A DNA stretch of 64,000 nucleotides from Natronosalvus vescus (GCF_023973145.1 NZ_CP099546.1:3162001-3226000), one strand, 5' to 3'; shown: positions 1-9,247, numbered from the stretch's first letter. The notes: generated by a model from the sequence alone, not told the origin. Program-made: numbers and translations.

Positions 1-63
1 CCCCATTCGCGTACCGACGTCGACTTCGATATACTCCGTGGTGGCGATATCAGCGATATTCAT
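1..63 (-). CDS. CBS domain-containing protein, N-terminal fragment
   Basis: Read leftward from an ATG at 63, the 21 visible codons begin MNIADIATTEYIEVDVGT, which fits the first strand and helix of haloarchaeal CBS-pair proteins. These usually bind adenosyl ligands and regulate an attached domain. The rest lies outside the window, so the partner domain is unknown. A TATA-like box sits about 30 nt upstream of the ATG, which supports this start and suggests a leaderless or near-leaderless transcript. Confidence 0.6.
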   Translation of the reverse strand, partial: MNIADIATTEYIEVDVGTRMG

Positions 64-91
64 CGTTCCGCGTGGACGTACTCCGGCCGGA

Positions 92-100
92 CTATTTAAC
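92..100 (-). promoter_or_regulatory. TATA-like box for the leftward CBS gene
   Basis: On the minus strand the sequence reads gttaaatag, centred about 33 nt before the ATG at 63. This is the expected archaeal spacing for transcription starting at or just before the start codon. Seen by eye only. Confidence 0.45.
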
Positions 101-217
101 GTACCGACCTGCGGGATATGCTGCCGGGAACGCGACAGACACGGCTACGAGTTCGTGAGGAAGTGGCGGCTGACGGAGCTCAAGAGCCGTACAGCGGTCG
201 CTCTCTCGAGTGACCAC

Positions 218-790
218 TCAGTTTGAGGGGACGAGATGGCCGGGGAGTAGTTTGAGGTAGAGTAACGGAAGGAACCATTCGAGGCCGTGTGGGAGGTTCA
301 CGACGTACAGTGCCAGGAGTAACCCAATTGCAAACAGACCCATTGCAATTGGTCGGCGGAGACGCTCTGGGACACCGAGCACGATGACCGCGCTGCCGAG
401 GAGAAAACCATACGCTATCGTGGTTTCCGTCCACGTCAGAAGGGGAAATACCGCTGCCAGGATGAACGGATGAACGTGGAGAGCGATAAACTGGAGATGT
501 GCCCGTCGACGGTGTGACGGCCTGTGCCACCACCGACTTCCCGCGACCGTCGTCGTAGCAATGATCCCACCTGCAATATCGAGGCTGATCACCAGAACGA
601 TCGCAATCTGTAACGTGTTCCAGCCGAGTGCGGCCACTTGCGAGTAGACGAAAACCGTGCCGGAAAAGACAACTGCGAACCCGAGAATGAGCCAATTCTC
701 TGCCCGCGTTGTATCCGGGCCAACGAGTCGATCCCAGCTTCCCCGTACGCCGGTTCGTGGTGCACTCGGAGACTCCGGATTCGAATTCAT
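218..790 (-). CDS. haloarchaeal integral membrane protein of unknown function
   Basis: The 190-residue product has a polar N-terminus of about 35 residues and then five or six hydrophobic segments, including stretches around WLILGFAVVFSGTVFVY, LQIAIVLVISLDIAGGII and FILAAVFPLLTW. A histidine-bearing LHVHPF motif lies at the start of the third segment. I recognise no family. The ATG at 790 is chosen over an upstream TTG (838) because it leaves a normal short hydrophilic leader. It stands alone between the CBS gene and an IS605-type element. Confidence 0.65.
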   Translation of the reverse strand: MNSNPESPSAPRTGVRGSWDRLVGPDTTRAENWLILGFAVVFSGTVFVYSQVAALGWNTLQIAIVLVISLDIAGGIIATTTVAGSRWWHRPSHRRRAHLQFIALHVHPFILAAVFPLLTWTETTIAYGFLLGSAVIVLGVPERLRRPIAMGLFAIGLLLALYVVNLPHGLEWFLPLLYLKLLPGHLVPSN

Positions 791-879
791 ACGTATTCTG
801 TCGAACGGTGTTGAAATGAAGTCTCGGTTCGTGAGCAAATACTATGCGTATGCATCAACGCTGAAAATCGGGTAAACGA

Positions 880-901
880 CCACGGGTCGGGTGACCCGTG
901 G
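880..901. repeat. 22-nt palindromic end hairpin of IS605-type element (tnpB side)
   Basis: CCACGGGTC and GACCCGTGG arms enclose a 4-nt loop (gggt). An almost identical hairpin (loop aggt) lies at 2748-2769, beyond tnpA. The pair brackets the divergent tnpB and tnpA genes and probably forms the subterminal structures recognised at the ends. On the tnpB side it lies directly downstream of the tnpB stop, where the guide (omega) RNA of TnpB elements normally ends. Confidence 0.6.
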
Positions 902-920
902 CTTTTCTTGTTCCCTCAGC

Positions 921-2237
921 CTATGCCGATAGCACTCCACGCGACACGATGTCGCGGGATGAGGATGGGCGGTTTACAGAGCGCCCCGACCCAGACAGGC
1001 TCACCTTCCGAACAAACGGTTGGGTTTTGCGAGTCCGGTAATTAACTGATTCAACATCTACACCAGCATGTTTCGCCCACGCTCGCCACGCCACATTCAC
1101 ACTCGCGTTCCGGTCAGCATGGTCTTGCTGAACCTCACACGAATCATTCGTACACCGGAACCGCCGACCTTGACGGTAGCCACGGTGTCCACAACACGAA
1201 CACGACTTCGAGTTGTACGGCGACTCAACCGTCTCACACGGAATCTGATTCCACGTCACCTTGTAGCGAACCTGCTTCTCGAACTTATGGAACGGGAGTT
1301 TGTGCAGACGCCGATTCATGTACGTACCGTACTTGATGGCGTCTCGAATCCCACTCAAGTCCTCGAACACGATAACTGGGTTCGAGAACTGTTGGGCGAA
1401 CTCCACCACAACCCGAGACAGCCGGTGAAGAACCCACTCAGTGTAGCGTTCTTCTTTCTCCCCGAGTTGGTGATGGATGGAGTGTTGGCCGTGTTCTTGA
1501 CAGCGTTTCGTGATGGTGTGGTAGCGTTGGCGTTCGGCTTTCACCGTACCGTAGTCAAGCACGAGTGTTCCGAGCGTGTCCATCGTCTCACGATTAAGAG
1601 CGGTGAGAGCGATGTTGCGCTCGTTAATATCGACGCCGACGAGAGTGTCAGCGTCTTCGGGTTCAGGCACCTCAACCTCTGTTTTAACCGTGACGTGTAG
1701 GTAGTACACGCCATCTCGGTACACAAGTTCAGCCTGTCCCAACGACCACTCATCCTCCGTCAAGGATTCCCCAATCAACGCAAGGTCTTCCGGTCGCCCT
1801 CGAAGGTGCCCTTTCACCTTCTTGTACGGCTTCGGACTCACACGGAACTGAACCCGGTCATCCTCGTCGTTGTAGGTGAGGCGGTAGCCTTCGGTGTGCG
1901 CCATGACAAGTGGGTAGGCTCCTTTCTTGTCCGTGGCGGGTGGCGACGGTTTTCCGACGTGAGTGTTGTCTTGGTCGTGCCACCAGTTGAGGAGTTCTTT
2001 GTAGGAATCCCACGCTTGCAGGGCTTTCCCGACGACCGCGCACTTGTTGTTCCGAAGGAAGTCATCGCGGTCAACTTCCTTCTGAATCTCAGTACGGTTG
2101 TATCCGTCTTGTTTGAGTCGGAGTGTGTCGTTGGCGATGTCTCGTGCGGTGAAGCGGGCATCTTTGAGCCACGACCGCTCACCAGACTCTATGCAGAGTC
2201 GAGTGCGTGCGGTCTTCGTGACTTCTTCGATACCCAT
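921..2237 (-). CDS. tnpB: TnpB, RNA-guided nuclease of an IS605-type element
   Basis: The 438-residue product is full length for the family. The RuvC-like nuclease residues look intact: Asp in LVGVDINERNIAL, Glu in VIVFEDLSGIRD and the last Asp in DHADRNASVNVA. A four-Cys zinc ribbon lies between them (SCSCCGHRG, then CTNDSC). TnpB proteins are not needed for transposition; they cut DNA using an RNA taken from the element end. It starts with ATG at 2237, 43 nt from the divergent tnpA start. The residues after HADRNAS form a basic Ser/Arg-rich tail of about 60 residues. Confidence 0.9.
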   Translation of the reverse strand: MGIEEVTKTARTRLCIESGERSWLKDARFTARDIANDTLRLKQDGYNRTEIQKEVDRDDFLRNNKCAVVGKALQAWDSYKELLNWWHDQDNTHVGKPSPPATDKKGAYPLVMAHTEGYRLTYNDEDDRVQFRVSPKPYKKVKGHLRGRPEDLALIGESLTEDEWSLGQAELVYRDGVYYLHVTVKTEVEVPEPEDADTLVGVDINERNIALTALNRETMDTLGTLVLDYGTVKAERQRYHTITKRCQEHGQHSIHHQLGEKEERYTEWVLHRLSRVVVEFAQQFSNPVIVFEDLSGIRDAIKYGTYMNRRLHKLPFHKFEKQVRYKVTWNQIPCETVESPYNSKSCSCCGHRGYRQGRRFRCTNDSCEVQQDHADRNASVNVAWRAWAKHAGVDVESVNYRTRKTQPFVRKVSLSGSGRSVNRPSSSRDIVSRGVLSA

Positions 2238-2280
2238 ACCTTGACTATCGAATCAAATGATAATAAAAGTGGGGATTAGG

Positions 2281-2728
2281 ATGGGAGAATACAGGAGTCA
2301 TGCACATTCGATTAGTCTGTGTAAGTATCATTTCGTGTGGTGCCCGAAGTCAAGCAAAGCAGAGCTTTGCGTACCACGCGGAGCTTCGCTCCGCTTAGTA
2401 CCGACACGAGATGTTGGAGTTCGTTCGAGACGAACTTGCGGAATTGTTCCAAGGAACTGCCGAGCGATTCGGTCACGAGATTGTGTCGATGGAGATTGCC
2501 CCCGACCACGTTCACTTGTTCGTGAAGACCGGCCCGAAATGGAGTCCTGCCGAGATAGCGAAACAATTCAAAGGTTACTCGGGACGAACGGTTCTCAAGC
2601 GTCATCCTGAACTCAAACAGCGGTATTTCTGGGGAAGTGACCTGTGGAAGGATGGCTACTACGTCGGAACAACGGGTGCAGTTTCCGAGGACGTGGTTCG
2701 TCGGTATATCGAGGATACTGAACATTAG
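2281..2728 (+). pseudogene. tnpA: TnpA (Y1 transposase) disrupted by a 49-bp insert
   Basis: The first 23 codons (MGEYRSHAHS..., ending HFVWCPK) match the start of IS200/IS605 TnpA. The match resumes in another frame at 2399 with YRHEMLEFVRDELAEL and runs to the stop at 2728. The rest keeps the HUH motif (DHVHLF) and the catalytic tyrosine region (DGYYVGT). Removing 2350-2398 restores one frame of about 132 codons, a normal TnpA size. The insert length is not a multiple of three, so the transposase is inactive unless the frame is shifted. Confidence 0.85.
2350..2398. repeat. 49-bp insert with two perfect mini-hairpins inside tnpA
   Basis: Two perfect stem-loops lie back to back: CAAAGC-AGA-GCTTTG, then CGGAGC-TTC-GCTCCG. 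Cutting out exactly 49 bp joins the codons for WCPK to YRHEM, rebuilding the conserved TnpA motif. The edges are uncertain by a few bases because similar short sequence (aagt / tagt) is present at both sides. Confidence 0.7.
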
Positions 2729-2747
2729 GCGAGCGTACGCGATTCAC

Positions 2748-2769
2748 CCACGGGTCAGGTGACCCGTGG
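2748..2769. repeat. 22-nt palindromic end hairpin of IS605-type element (tnpA side)
   Basis: CCACGGGTC, loop aggt, GACCCGTGG. It differs from the 880-901 copy only in the loop and lies 19 nt after the tnpA stop. It could also act as a shared terminator between tnpA and the convergent ATPase gene. Confidence 0.6.
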
Positions 2770-2817
2770 AACTCTCGCTGTTATCTTTAGATACTGTCCC
2801 CTATCTCGCTAACGGAG

Positions 2818-5628
2818 TCAGTACCGATCGAAGTGTCGATCCTGCACCTTCACGAAGACTGCCATCAACAGCGAAAACGCGAGCGTCGCGACGCCGATCT
2901 GTGCCCAGTGAACGACTCCGAGTGGCTCGACGCTGAACAGGAGTTGTCCGGTTGCGGTATAGAGGACGAGCAACTGGAGGGCGACCGCGATTGCGACGGC
3001 GAGTATGAGCCAACGGTTCGAAAATACGCCGAGCCCGTACCGGAAGCGGATCGCTTGGATACGCACGATTTCGAAGACGACGAACCCGGTGAACACCATG
3101 GTCTGGGCGAGTTCTCGACTGGGCTCGTAGCCCGGGTTCCAGCCCAAGAGCGCTCCACTCAGGTCGTATCCCGGAATTACGTTTCCGAAGTAGTTGAGGG
3201 TAAACAGCGGCAGCAGACAGATCGTCATGAACGACGCGATGCCGACGATCGACGTGACGATGCGTTTCGTGATGACCCCCTCACCCGGTGGGCGTGGATC
3301 GCGCTCCATGATGTCCTCGGCGGCCGGGTCGACCCCCATCGTAAGCGCCGGAATCCCATCGGTGACGACGTTGATCCAGAGGATCTGTATCGGCGTGATC
3401 ACGAGGCCGAGTCCGGCCAGCGTGCCCGTAAAGATCATCGTCACCTCCCCGCCGTTGCCTGACAGGAGGTAGTTGACGAACTTGCGGACGTTGTCGAAGA
3501 TCCGTCGTCCACCCCGGACGGCGTTCCGGATCGTCGCGAAGTTATCGTCCAGCAGGACGATGTCCGAGGCCTGCTCGGTGACGTCCGTTCCCCGAATCCC
3601 CATCGCCACGCCGACGTCGGCGTTTTTCACCGCCGGGGCGTCGTTGACGCCGTCGCCGGTCATAGCCACCGTGTGGCCCTTCTCTTGCAGCATTTTGAGA
3701 ATCCGCGTCTTGTGCTCCGGCGATGTTCGCGCGAAGATGTCGACGTCGTCGACGAGTTCGCTCAGTCGGTCGTCGTCGATCTCCTCGAGTTCCGGGCCAG
3801 TGACCACCGTCGTCGACCGGAGCCCGACCGCCTCGCCGACTGCTCGAGCCGTGATGGCGTTGTCGCCGGTGACCATGACGACGTTGATGCCGGCGGACAG
3901 ACAGCCCTCGATCGCCCCAGGCACTTCCGAGCGTGGCGGGTCGAGCATCCCCTGATAGCCCAGAAATACGAGTTCCTGTTCGATTGACTCGTCGGCTGCC
4001 TCGAGTTGGTCGTCGGGGACGTCGGGTCGATACGCGAACCCCATTACCCGAAGCGCGTCGTTCGCGAATTCGTCGCGCTCGTCCTCGAGTTCCGCCCGTC
4101 GTTCGTCGGTCAGTTCGACCGGGTCTCCGTCGACCTGAACCTGTTCGTGGGTACACCGCTCGAGTACCGTCTCCGGTGCGCCTTTCGTGTATGCGACCGT
4201 TTCACCGTCCGGCGTTCGGTGCACGGTCGTCATCCGCTTTCGTGTGGAGGTAAAGTCGACCTCACTGAGTCTCGGGTAGTCTTCCTCGAGTTCCCGATGG
4301 TCGAACCCGGCTTTCTGTGCGGCGACGAACAGCGCGATTTCGGTGGGGTCTCCGAGGTAAGTTCGATCCCGTTCTCTGTCGCCATCTGAATCGTCGCCGT
4401 CCCGCTCGCGCGTCCCCTGATCGACGTTGTTACAGAGCATCCCACACCGCAGAATGTCGGATACTTCGTCGGTATGGACAGGATCGCCATCTTGCTGGAA
4501 GGTTCCGTCGGTGGCGTAGCCGGTGCCGGTCACCTCGTAGCGCTGCCGGTTGGTGGAGAGGCGCGTGACGGTCATCTCCGCCTCGGTGAGCGTCCCCGTT
4601 TTGTCCGTACAGATGACGTCGACCGAGCCGAGCGCCTCGACGATCGGCAGGCGGCGAACCAGGGCGTTTTGCTCGGCCATCCGACGGGCACCCAGTGCTA
4701 GCGAGAGCGTGACGACCGCTGGTAACCCCTCGGGAACTGCGGAGACGGCGATGCCGACCGCCGTCAAAAACACCTGCAGCGGCGGCGTATCGCCGAGCAC
4801 CAGTTCCGTGATCGCTATGACCGAAACGATGCCGACGACGCCCAGTGCGATCAGTTTTCCGAGGCGATCCATCTCGGACTGAAACGGCGTGTCGCGATCC
4901 TCGGCTTGCTCGAGGGCCGTCGCGATCTGACCGATCTCCGACTCCGGGCCGGTTTCGACGACGACCGCCACCCCGGAGCCACGCTGGACGACGGTGTCCT
5001 TGTACAACATGTTCGTCCGCTCGGCGAGCGAGGTGGCCGAGTCGACCCATCCGACGGTTTTCGAGACGCCGGCACTCTCACCAGTCAGTGCCGCCTCGTC
5101 GACGCTGAGGTTCGATTCCTCGATAAGACGGGCATCCGCCGGGACGATGTCACCCGATCCAACGAACACGACGTCACCCGGGACGACCGTCGTGGCATCG
5201 ATTTCGGTCTTTTCGCCGTTGCGTCGCACCAGGGCGTACGTCGTCGAGAGTTCGGCCAGCGCCTGAATGCTCTGCTCTGCGCGATAGTCCTGGAAGAAGC
5301 CGAACACGGTGATGAAGACGACCACGCCCGCGATCACCGCGGCGTCAATCGTATGGCCGACGACCGCCATCACCGCCGCAGCGACGATGAGAACCCAGAT
5401 CAGTGCCGGCTTGTACTGCTCGAGGAAGATGGTCAGCGGCGAGATCCCCTCCTCGGCCTCGACCTCGTTTGGCCCCTCGCGCTCCAGGCGTTCTCGCACC
5501 TCGTTGCGATCGAGTCCAGACTCCGAAGTGGATAGGCGGTCGTAGACCGTCTCGAGCGGGATCGAATGCCAGTCCTCTCCTGGCGATTGCTCCGGGAGGT
5601 GCTGTTCGGAGTGGTCTTGCCGCGACAC
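2818..5628 (-). CDS. P-type Ca2+-transporting ATPase (SERCA-like)
   Basis: The 936-residue protein has the full P2 ATPase plan: N-terminal cation-ATPase domain, actuator TGES (182-185), M4 PEGLP (299-303), phosphorylated Asp342 in DKTGT, nucleotide-binding KGAPE, hinge GDGVNDAP (658-665) and ten predicted membrane spans. All seven side chains that bind two Ca2+ in SERCA have counterparts: E300, N725, E728, N753, T756, D757 and E853. It should pump Ca2+ out of the cytoplasm using ATP. The start is GTG at 5628; no nearby ATG gives a full actuator domain. An acidic insert (about 405-422) in the nucleotide domain fits salt adaptation. Confidence 0.9.
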   Translation of the reverse strand: MSRQDHSEQHLPEQSPGEDWHSIPLETVYDRLSTSESGLDRNEVRERLEREGPNEVEAEEGISPLTIFLEQYKPALIWVLIVAAAVMAVVGHTIDAAVIAGVVVFITVFGFFQDYRAEQSIQALAELSTTYALVRRNGEKTEIDATTVVPGDVVFVGSGDIVPADARLIEESNLSVDEAALTGESAGVSKTVGWVDSATSLAERTNMLYKDTVVQRGSGVAVVVETGPESEIGQIATALEQAEDRDTPFQSEMDRLGKLIALGVVGIVSVIAITELVLGDTPPLQVFLTAVGIAVSAVPEGLPAVVTLSLALGARRMAEQNALVRRLPIVEALGSVDVICTDKTGTLTEAEMTVTRLSTNRQRYEVTGTGYATDGTFQQDGDPVHTDEVSDILRCGMLCNNVDQGTRERDGDDSDGDRERDRTYLGDPTEIALFVAAQKAGFDHRELEEDYPRLSEVDFTSTRKRMTTVHRTPDGETVAYTKGAPETVLERCTHEQVQVDGDPVELTDERRAELEDERDEFANDALRVMGFAYRPDVPDDQLEAADESIEQELVFLGYQGMLDPPRSEVPGAIEGCLSAGINVVMVTGDNAITARAVGEAVGLRSTTVVTGPELEEIDDDRLSELVDDVDIFARTSPEHKTRILKMLQEKGHTVAMTGDGVNDAPAVKNADVGVAMGIRGTDVTEQASDIVLLDDNFATIRNAVRGGRRIFDNVRKFVNYLLSGNGGEVTMIFTGTLAGLGLVITPIQILWINVVTDGIPALTMGVDPAAEDIMERDPRPPGEGVITKRIVTSIVGIASFMTICLLPLFTLNYFGNVIPGYDLSGALLGWNPGYEPSRELAQTMVFTGFVVFEIVRIQAIRFRYGLGVFSNRWLILAVAIAVALQLLVLYTATGQLLFSVEPLGVVHWAQIGVATLAFSLLMAVFVKVQDRHFDRY

Positions 5629-5833
5629 GAACGTTTCACACCGGCTACCGTGTTAAACACCGGGTGAGTGGCGGTATTCGGGGCTCGAGTGCAATGCCGA
5701 TCGAGTAATGAGTCCGTCGCCTCACGTGTTTCCGACGGGTTTCGACACCACCTATTGCACCGTTTTCAGTCGATTATCCGGCGGCTTGCTCGAGTACCGT
5801 TCCCGTATCGATCACACTGCTATCCGGCGATGG

Positions 5834-6787
5834 TCAGCGAGCGATGACGGCGTGGTCACCCTCGACAACCCTGTCGACCTCCGCTCGAGTGACGACCGCC
5901 ACGTCGCCTGGAATCGTTCGCTTGAGCGCAGCAACAGCACCACCGTACTCGAGGGCGGTTCCGAGCGAGCGATCTTCGAGTCGGCTGGCGAGAAACCCAC
6001 CGACGAATGCGTCGCCGGTGCCGATCGGGTCGATCGTCTCAGTCTCGAACGCCGGCCGTTCGACGAGGGTGCCGTCCGCGTAGGCCGTCGCGCCGTCGGC
6101 TCCACAGGTGATCACGACCGTCTCGAAGTCCCACTCCTCAGCAAGATCTGTGGCGATCGTCCCGGCGTCCCCGGCACGTTCCAGCACGTTTCGCGCGTCA
6201 CGGGCTGGCGTGATGAGCACGTCGATTGCGGGGAAATACTGCTCGAGCGTGTCTCGAGCCTGGGCCGGTGTCCACAATGTGCTCCGGTAGTTGACGTCGA
6301 ATGCGGTTTGGACGCCGGCCACCTGTGCGATCTCGAGTACGTCACCGACCGTTTGCTCGAGCGTAGAGGAGAGGGCGGGCGTGATGCCGGAGGTCAGAAA
6401 TGTCTCCGCCTCTCGAATAGTCTCCGTGGCGAGTTCGTCCGCGGTCGCGCTCGTCACCGCCGCGTTTGCCCGGTCGTAGATGACGCTCGTCCCACGAGGC
6501 TGGCCGGCGCGCTCGAGGAAGTAGGTGCCCTGACGACCCGACTCTGTCCAGACGACCTCGACGGTCACGCCGTACCGGCGCAGTTCACTGACCACCCGAC
6601 GACCCAGCGGAGAACTCGGAAGTTTCGACAGCCAGGTGGCTGGTCTCCCGAGACATGCGGCGGCAACCGCGACGTTGCTTTCAGCACCGCCCGGTACGAC
6701 CTCGAGCGTGGTCGCCGACTCGAGTCGCTGCTGGTCGGGCGGTGAGAGTCGAAGCATCGTCTCGCCGAAAGTGACGATCGCTCCCAT
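5834..6787 (-). CDS. kdgK: PfkB-family sugar kinase, probable 2-keto-3-deoxygluconate kinase
   Basis: The 317-residue product has the ribokinase fold: N-terminal FGETMLRLSPP, the GGAESNVAVA substrate lid region and the C-terminal signature DPIGTGDAFVGGFL with the catalytic Asp. The FGExMxRL start and PGGAExNVA motif fit KDG kinases, which phosphorylate KDG in the semi-phosphorylative Entner-Doudoroff route of haloarchaea. A fructokinase or other PfkB sugar kinase is possible. ATG 6787 (MGAIVTFGE) is preferred to the upstream GTG at 6865, because the extra residues do not belong to the fold. Confidence 0.8.
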   Translation of the reverse strand: MGAIVTFGETMLRLSPPDQQRLESATTLEVVPGGAESNVAVAAACLGRPATWLSKLPSSPLGRRVVSELRRYGVTVEVVWTESGRQGTYFLERAGQPRGTSVIYDRANAAVTSATADELATETIREAETFLTSGITPALSSTLEQTVGDVLEIAQVAGVQTAFDVNYRSTLWTPAQARDTLEQYFPAIDVLITPARDARNVLERAGDAGTIATDLAEEWDFETVVITCGADGATAYADGTLVERPAFETETIDPIGTGDAFVGGFLASRLEDRSLGTALEYGGAVAALKRTIPGDVAVVTRAEVDRVVEGDHAVIAR

Positions 6788-6913
6788 GTCGAAGCCGACA
6801 CCAACTATGGCTATAATAGGACCACTCCCCTGGCGGTCGCGATGGTTCCATTGCCAGTTAACCACGACTGACGTCGTGGGCTTCCACCTTGCGTCTGTGT
6901 GGGTGCGCTCGCC

Positions 6914-7294
6914 TCAGGACGACGCGTGGCGTCGCTCGAGGACGAACAGGTACAGAAAGGTGCCGACGAGGGCGAGTTGGACGACGGCATCCACGACGCC
7001 CAGCGCAAAGAACTGCATCCCACTTAGCACCCAGACGACCAGGAGCGTCGTGACGTAGACAGCACCGACGAGATAGAGGATGGGTTGCCAGAAGACTGTG
7101 AAGAAGACGACGACGCCCGCGAACAGGGCGAGCCCGAGGAGTACGAACTGCGTCTCGCCGGTCGTCAACCCGATGTATCCGTGGATGGCGGCCGTCAACG
7201 TTGCAAGTACGATCACGAGGAGGTGTCCTGGCGTCCAGTCGATGGAACGGCGGATCGAATGATCGGTATCGTCTCCCGCTGAATGTTGACCCAT
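6914..7294 (-). CDS. small haloarchaeal membrane protein (DUF7475-like)
   Basis: The 126-residue product starts MGQHSAGDDTDHS and has four hydrophobic segments (LLVIVLATLTAAIHGYIG, QFVLLGLALFAGVVVFF, ILYLVGAVYVTTLLVVWV, VVDAVVQLALVGTFLYLFVL), ending in a short basic tail ERRHASS. The pattern resembles small conserved haloarchaeal four-helix membrane proteins of unknown role. The ATG at 7294 is chosen over an upstream start at 7396 whose extension looks non-coding. The family name is from memory and unverified. Confidence 0.6.
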   Translation of the reverse strand: MGQHSAGDDTDHSIRRSIDWTPGHLLVIVLATLTAAIHGYIGLTTGETQFVLLGLALFAGVVVFFTVFWQPILYLVGAVYVTTLLVVWVLSGMQFFALGVVDAVVQLALVGTFLYLFVLERRHASS

Positions 7295-7542
7295 CCCTAC
7301 CAGGTGGTTTGTGAAGACAGGACAAAAACGTCCGTACGAGCGACCCCCTCCTCTCGGCTCGAGTGGTAGTCTGGTTGGACCGAAACCTGTGCTCACACAT
7401 CCAATCCTATTCCGTCACCGGTCGAAACTCCAAATTCTGTACCTTTAAGCTATAGTGTATGTATTTAGGGAATTATGGGCGAACAGGCCAAACCTCGCCG
7501 TTTATGGCAGAGATGCTGTCAACGAGCGGCCTCACCGACCCC

Positions 7543-8178
7543 TCACCGCTCGAGTCGTGCGATACGGGTCTCTCCGCTCGAGCGGTCGATGTGGACGTTG
7601 AATCGGACGCCGTCGCCTTCGGTGCGGACGATCCAGTATCGGCCCTGTTCGTACGGGTCGTCGAGAACCGAGACGTCATCGTGGCCGTCGTCGGCTACCA
7701 CCTCTCGAGCGCGGTCGATCGCCTGTTCGGCTGTGGCGACGGTCACATCCGCCTCGCTCGACGGTCGGGTCACCAGGACGGATCCCGGGGCCTGACGGAG
7801 CACTCGTTCGGTGACGCTCCCGAGGATGACGCGGTCGAGGCCGCGGCGACCGTGGGTTCCCATCACGATCAGATCGATCTCGTGGTCGTCGGCGTACTCG
7901 AGGATGCGCTCGTGAGCCGCTCCGTCCTCGATAGCCGTCACGACGTCGATGCCGTCTGGCGCTCGGTCGGCCGTTTCGGTCGTGACGGTTTTGCCTTCCT
8001 CCTCGTAGGCTTCGATCAGTCGATCCGCCGAGAGTTCAAACGGGTTCGTCTGATCGACGTCGATGACGTAGAGGACGTGAACAGTCGCACCGAACCGCTC
8101 GGCGATTTCGTAGGCCTGGCCGACGGCGCTGTCCGCGGCGTGGCTGCCGTCCGTCGGAATCAGAATCGAACGGTACAT
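7543..8178 (-). CDS. UspA-family stress protein with PepSY-like C-terminal domain
   Basis: Residues 1-140 form a universal stress protein domain (YRSILIPTDGS start, IVMGTHGRRGL and GSVTERVLRQAPGSVLVTRP end) with the G-x2-G-x9-G-S ATP-binding pattern. About 70 further residues follow (AEQAIDRAREVVADDG, YWIVRTEGDGVRFNVHIDRSSGE), resembling a PepSY-type alpha-beta unit and unusual for Usp proteins. The role is probably nucleotide-dependent stress protection or sensing in the cytoplasm. The gene is single, with its own promoter region facing a hydrolase relic. Confidence 0.85.
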   Translation of the reverse strand: MYRSILIPTDGSHAADSAVGQAYEIAERFGATVHVLYVIDVDQTNPFELSADRLIEAYEEEGKTVTTETADRAPDGIDVVTAIEDGAAHERILEYADDHEIDLIVMGTHGRRGLDRVILGSVTERVLRQAPGSVLVTRPSSEADVTVATAEQAIDRAREVVADDGHDDVSVLDDPYEQGRYWIVRTEGDGVRFNVHIDRSSGETRIARLER

Positions 8179-8209
8179 ACCTCATAGTCACCCTCCACTC
8201 TCTTAGATT

Positions 8210-8419
8210 CTTCCGCGAACGTGCCGGAATCGATGCTATTTCGAGCGCCCAAGTTGCGGCGATCCCCTGCTCTTTCGACTCACCGAAGATGCGTCGCGAA
8301 CCATTTCCGGCGTGACCCGCGACCGACTCCAGCGCACCCGGCTCCTCGAAAAGGTGGGTGGTTCCCTCGAGGTCGACGCTATCCGCGGTGACCGTCACGG
8401 TGCGGTCGCTAGTTTCCAT
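8210..8419 (-). pseudogene. remnant of dienelactone hydrolase-like gene
   Basis: From an ATG at 8419 the reading METSDRTVTVTADSVDLEGT matches the usual start of haloarchaeal dienelactone-hydrolase-family proteins. A further stretch, RRIFGESKEQGIAAT, resembles the NRxVAExLxExGIAT segment after the nucleophile loop. The intervening part and the catalytic core are degenerate or absent, and the frame soon runs into the Usp promoter region. I read it as a decayed 5-prime fragment; chance similarity is possible. Confidence 0.4.
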
Positions 8420-8674
8420 CGAGTCGTATTCGATGTCCCCCAGCTAGAGTTTGGACGGGGCACTCGACGGCTCATACGGCACGGCCGTGAACTGACTGGT
8501 TTCACTCGAGTACCAATCCCGTTGCCTATCGAGCCTGCTCACGTTTCAAGCGGGATAGTTGTAAGTGATCGTCACGCGAACGAAGTGTATGATCGATCGG
8601 TTTCTCTCCTCTCGTACCCGGAAACGAGATACGAGACCCCGTATCCACCGTCAGCGCTTCGGAGGACGATAACG

Positions 8675-9247
8675 ATGAGCGAACCGATCGCTAGCCGATT
8701 AGCGTGGGGGGTCAGAGGCGCACTCGTCTTCGTGTTCGCGGTCGGCGTCCGTCATCGAAATCCGGGGGCCATCGTCAACGCCGCCGTCGCGTTCATCGGA
8801 TCATTTCTCCCCGACCTCATCGAGCGACGGTATCCCGTTACGTTCAGACCGTGGCAACGGGTCTATGCGCTCACCGCGTTGTTGACTCACGCCGTCGGTA
8901 TGCTGGGGCCGTACGACGAAGTGGGGTGGTGGGATACCCTGACGCACGTTCACTCCGCGAGTATCCTCGGCGGAATCGCTCACACCGTCGCTCGACGACG
9001 GGGAAACGATCCACAAACGGCCGTCGTGCTTACCGTTACGGTCGTCGGGTTGCTGTGGGAACTGCTCGAGTACCTGATTCACGTTCTCGCCCGTCGATTC
9101 GACCTCGAGCCGGTGTTGATACAATATGGGAAACGAGACACGGCACTCGACCTCGTGTCGAACTCCGCTGGCGCATTGATGGTGGTGCTCTTCGGTGATC
9201 GATTTCTCGGGAACTTTACCGACGACGGAGCCGCCAGCGCGCGGTGA
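8675..9247 (+). CDS. DUF2238/YjdF-like integral membrane protein
   Basis: The 190-residue product has about six hydrophobic segments with loop motifs GWWDTLTHVHSASILGG, LLWELLEYLIH and YGKRDTALDLVSNSAGAL. The WDTxTHxHSAxxxGG plus DTxxDLxSNxxGAL combination is typical of the DUF2238 (YjdF) family, whose function is not known to me. The ATG at 8675 follows GGAGG (8661-8665) by 9 nt, which supports it over the upstream start at 8312. The preceding 250 bp hold no recognisable gene. Confidence 0.75.
   Translation: MSEPIASRLAWGVRGALVFVFAVGVRHRNPGAIVNAAVAFIGSFLPDLIERRYPVTFRPWQRVYALTALLTHAVGMLGPYDEVGWWDTLTHVHSASILGGIAHTVARRRGNDPQTAVVLTVTVVGLLWELLEYLIHVLARRFDLEPVLIQYGKRDTALDLVSNSAGALMVVLFGDRFLGNFTDDGAASAR

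Larger units (their letters stand above)
880..2769. mobile_element. IS200/IS605-family element with divergent tnpB and broken tnpA
   Basis: A leftward tnpB (921-2237) and a rightward tnpA (2281-2728) are divergent with about 43 nt between them, and the same 22-nt hairpin lies at both edges. This is the IS605 layout. Outer boundaries are approximate because IS605 elements make no target duplication. TnpA is frameshifted, so the copy cannot move by itself, whereas TnpB keeps its catalytic residues. Confidence 0.75.

Noticed and set aside
3542-4156. Long Arg-rich minus-strand frame (204 codons) inside the Ca2+ ATPase gene
   Set aside because: Out-of-frame reading of GC-rich coding DNA; Arg/Gly/Pro-rich composition is opposite to acidic haloarchaeal proteins and no motif is present.
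4201-5628. K+ or Mg2+ specificity of the P-type ATPase
   Set aside because: All seven SERCA Ca2+ side chains are conserved, so Ca2+ is preferred over Mg2+ or Na+/K+ types.
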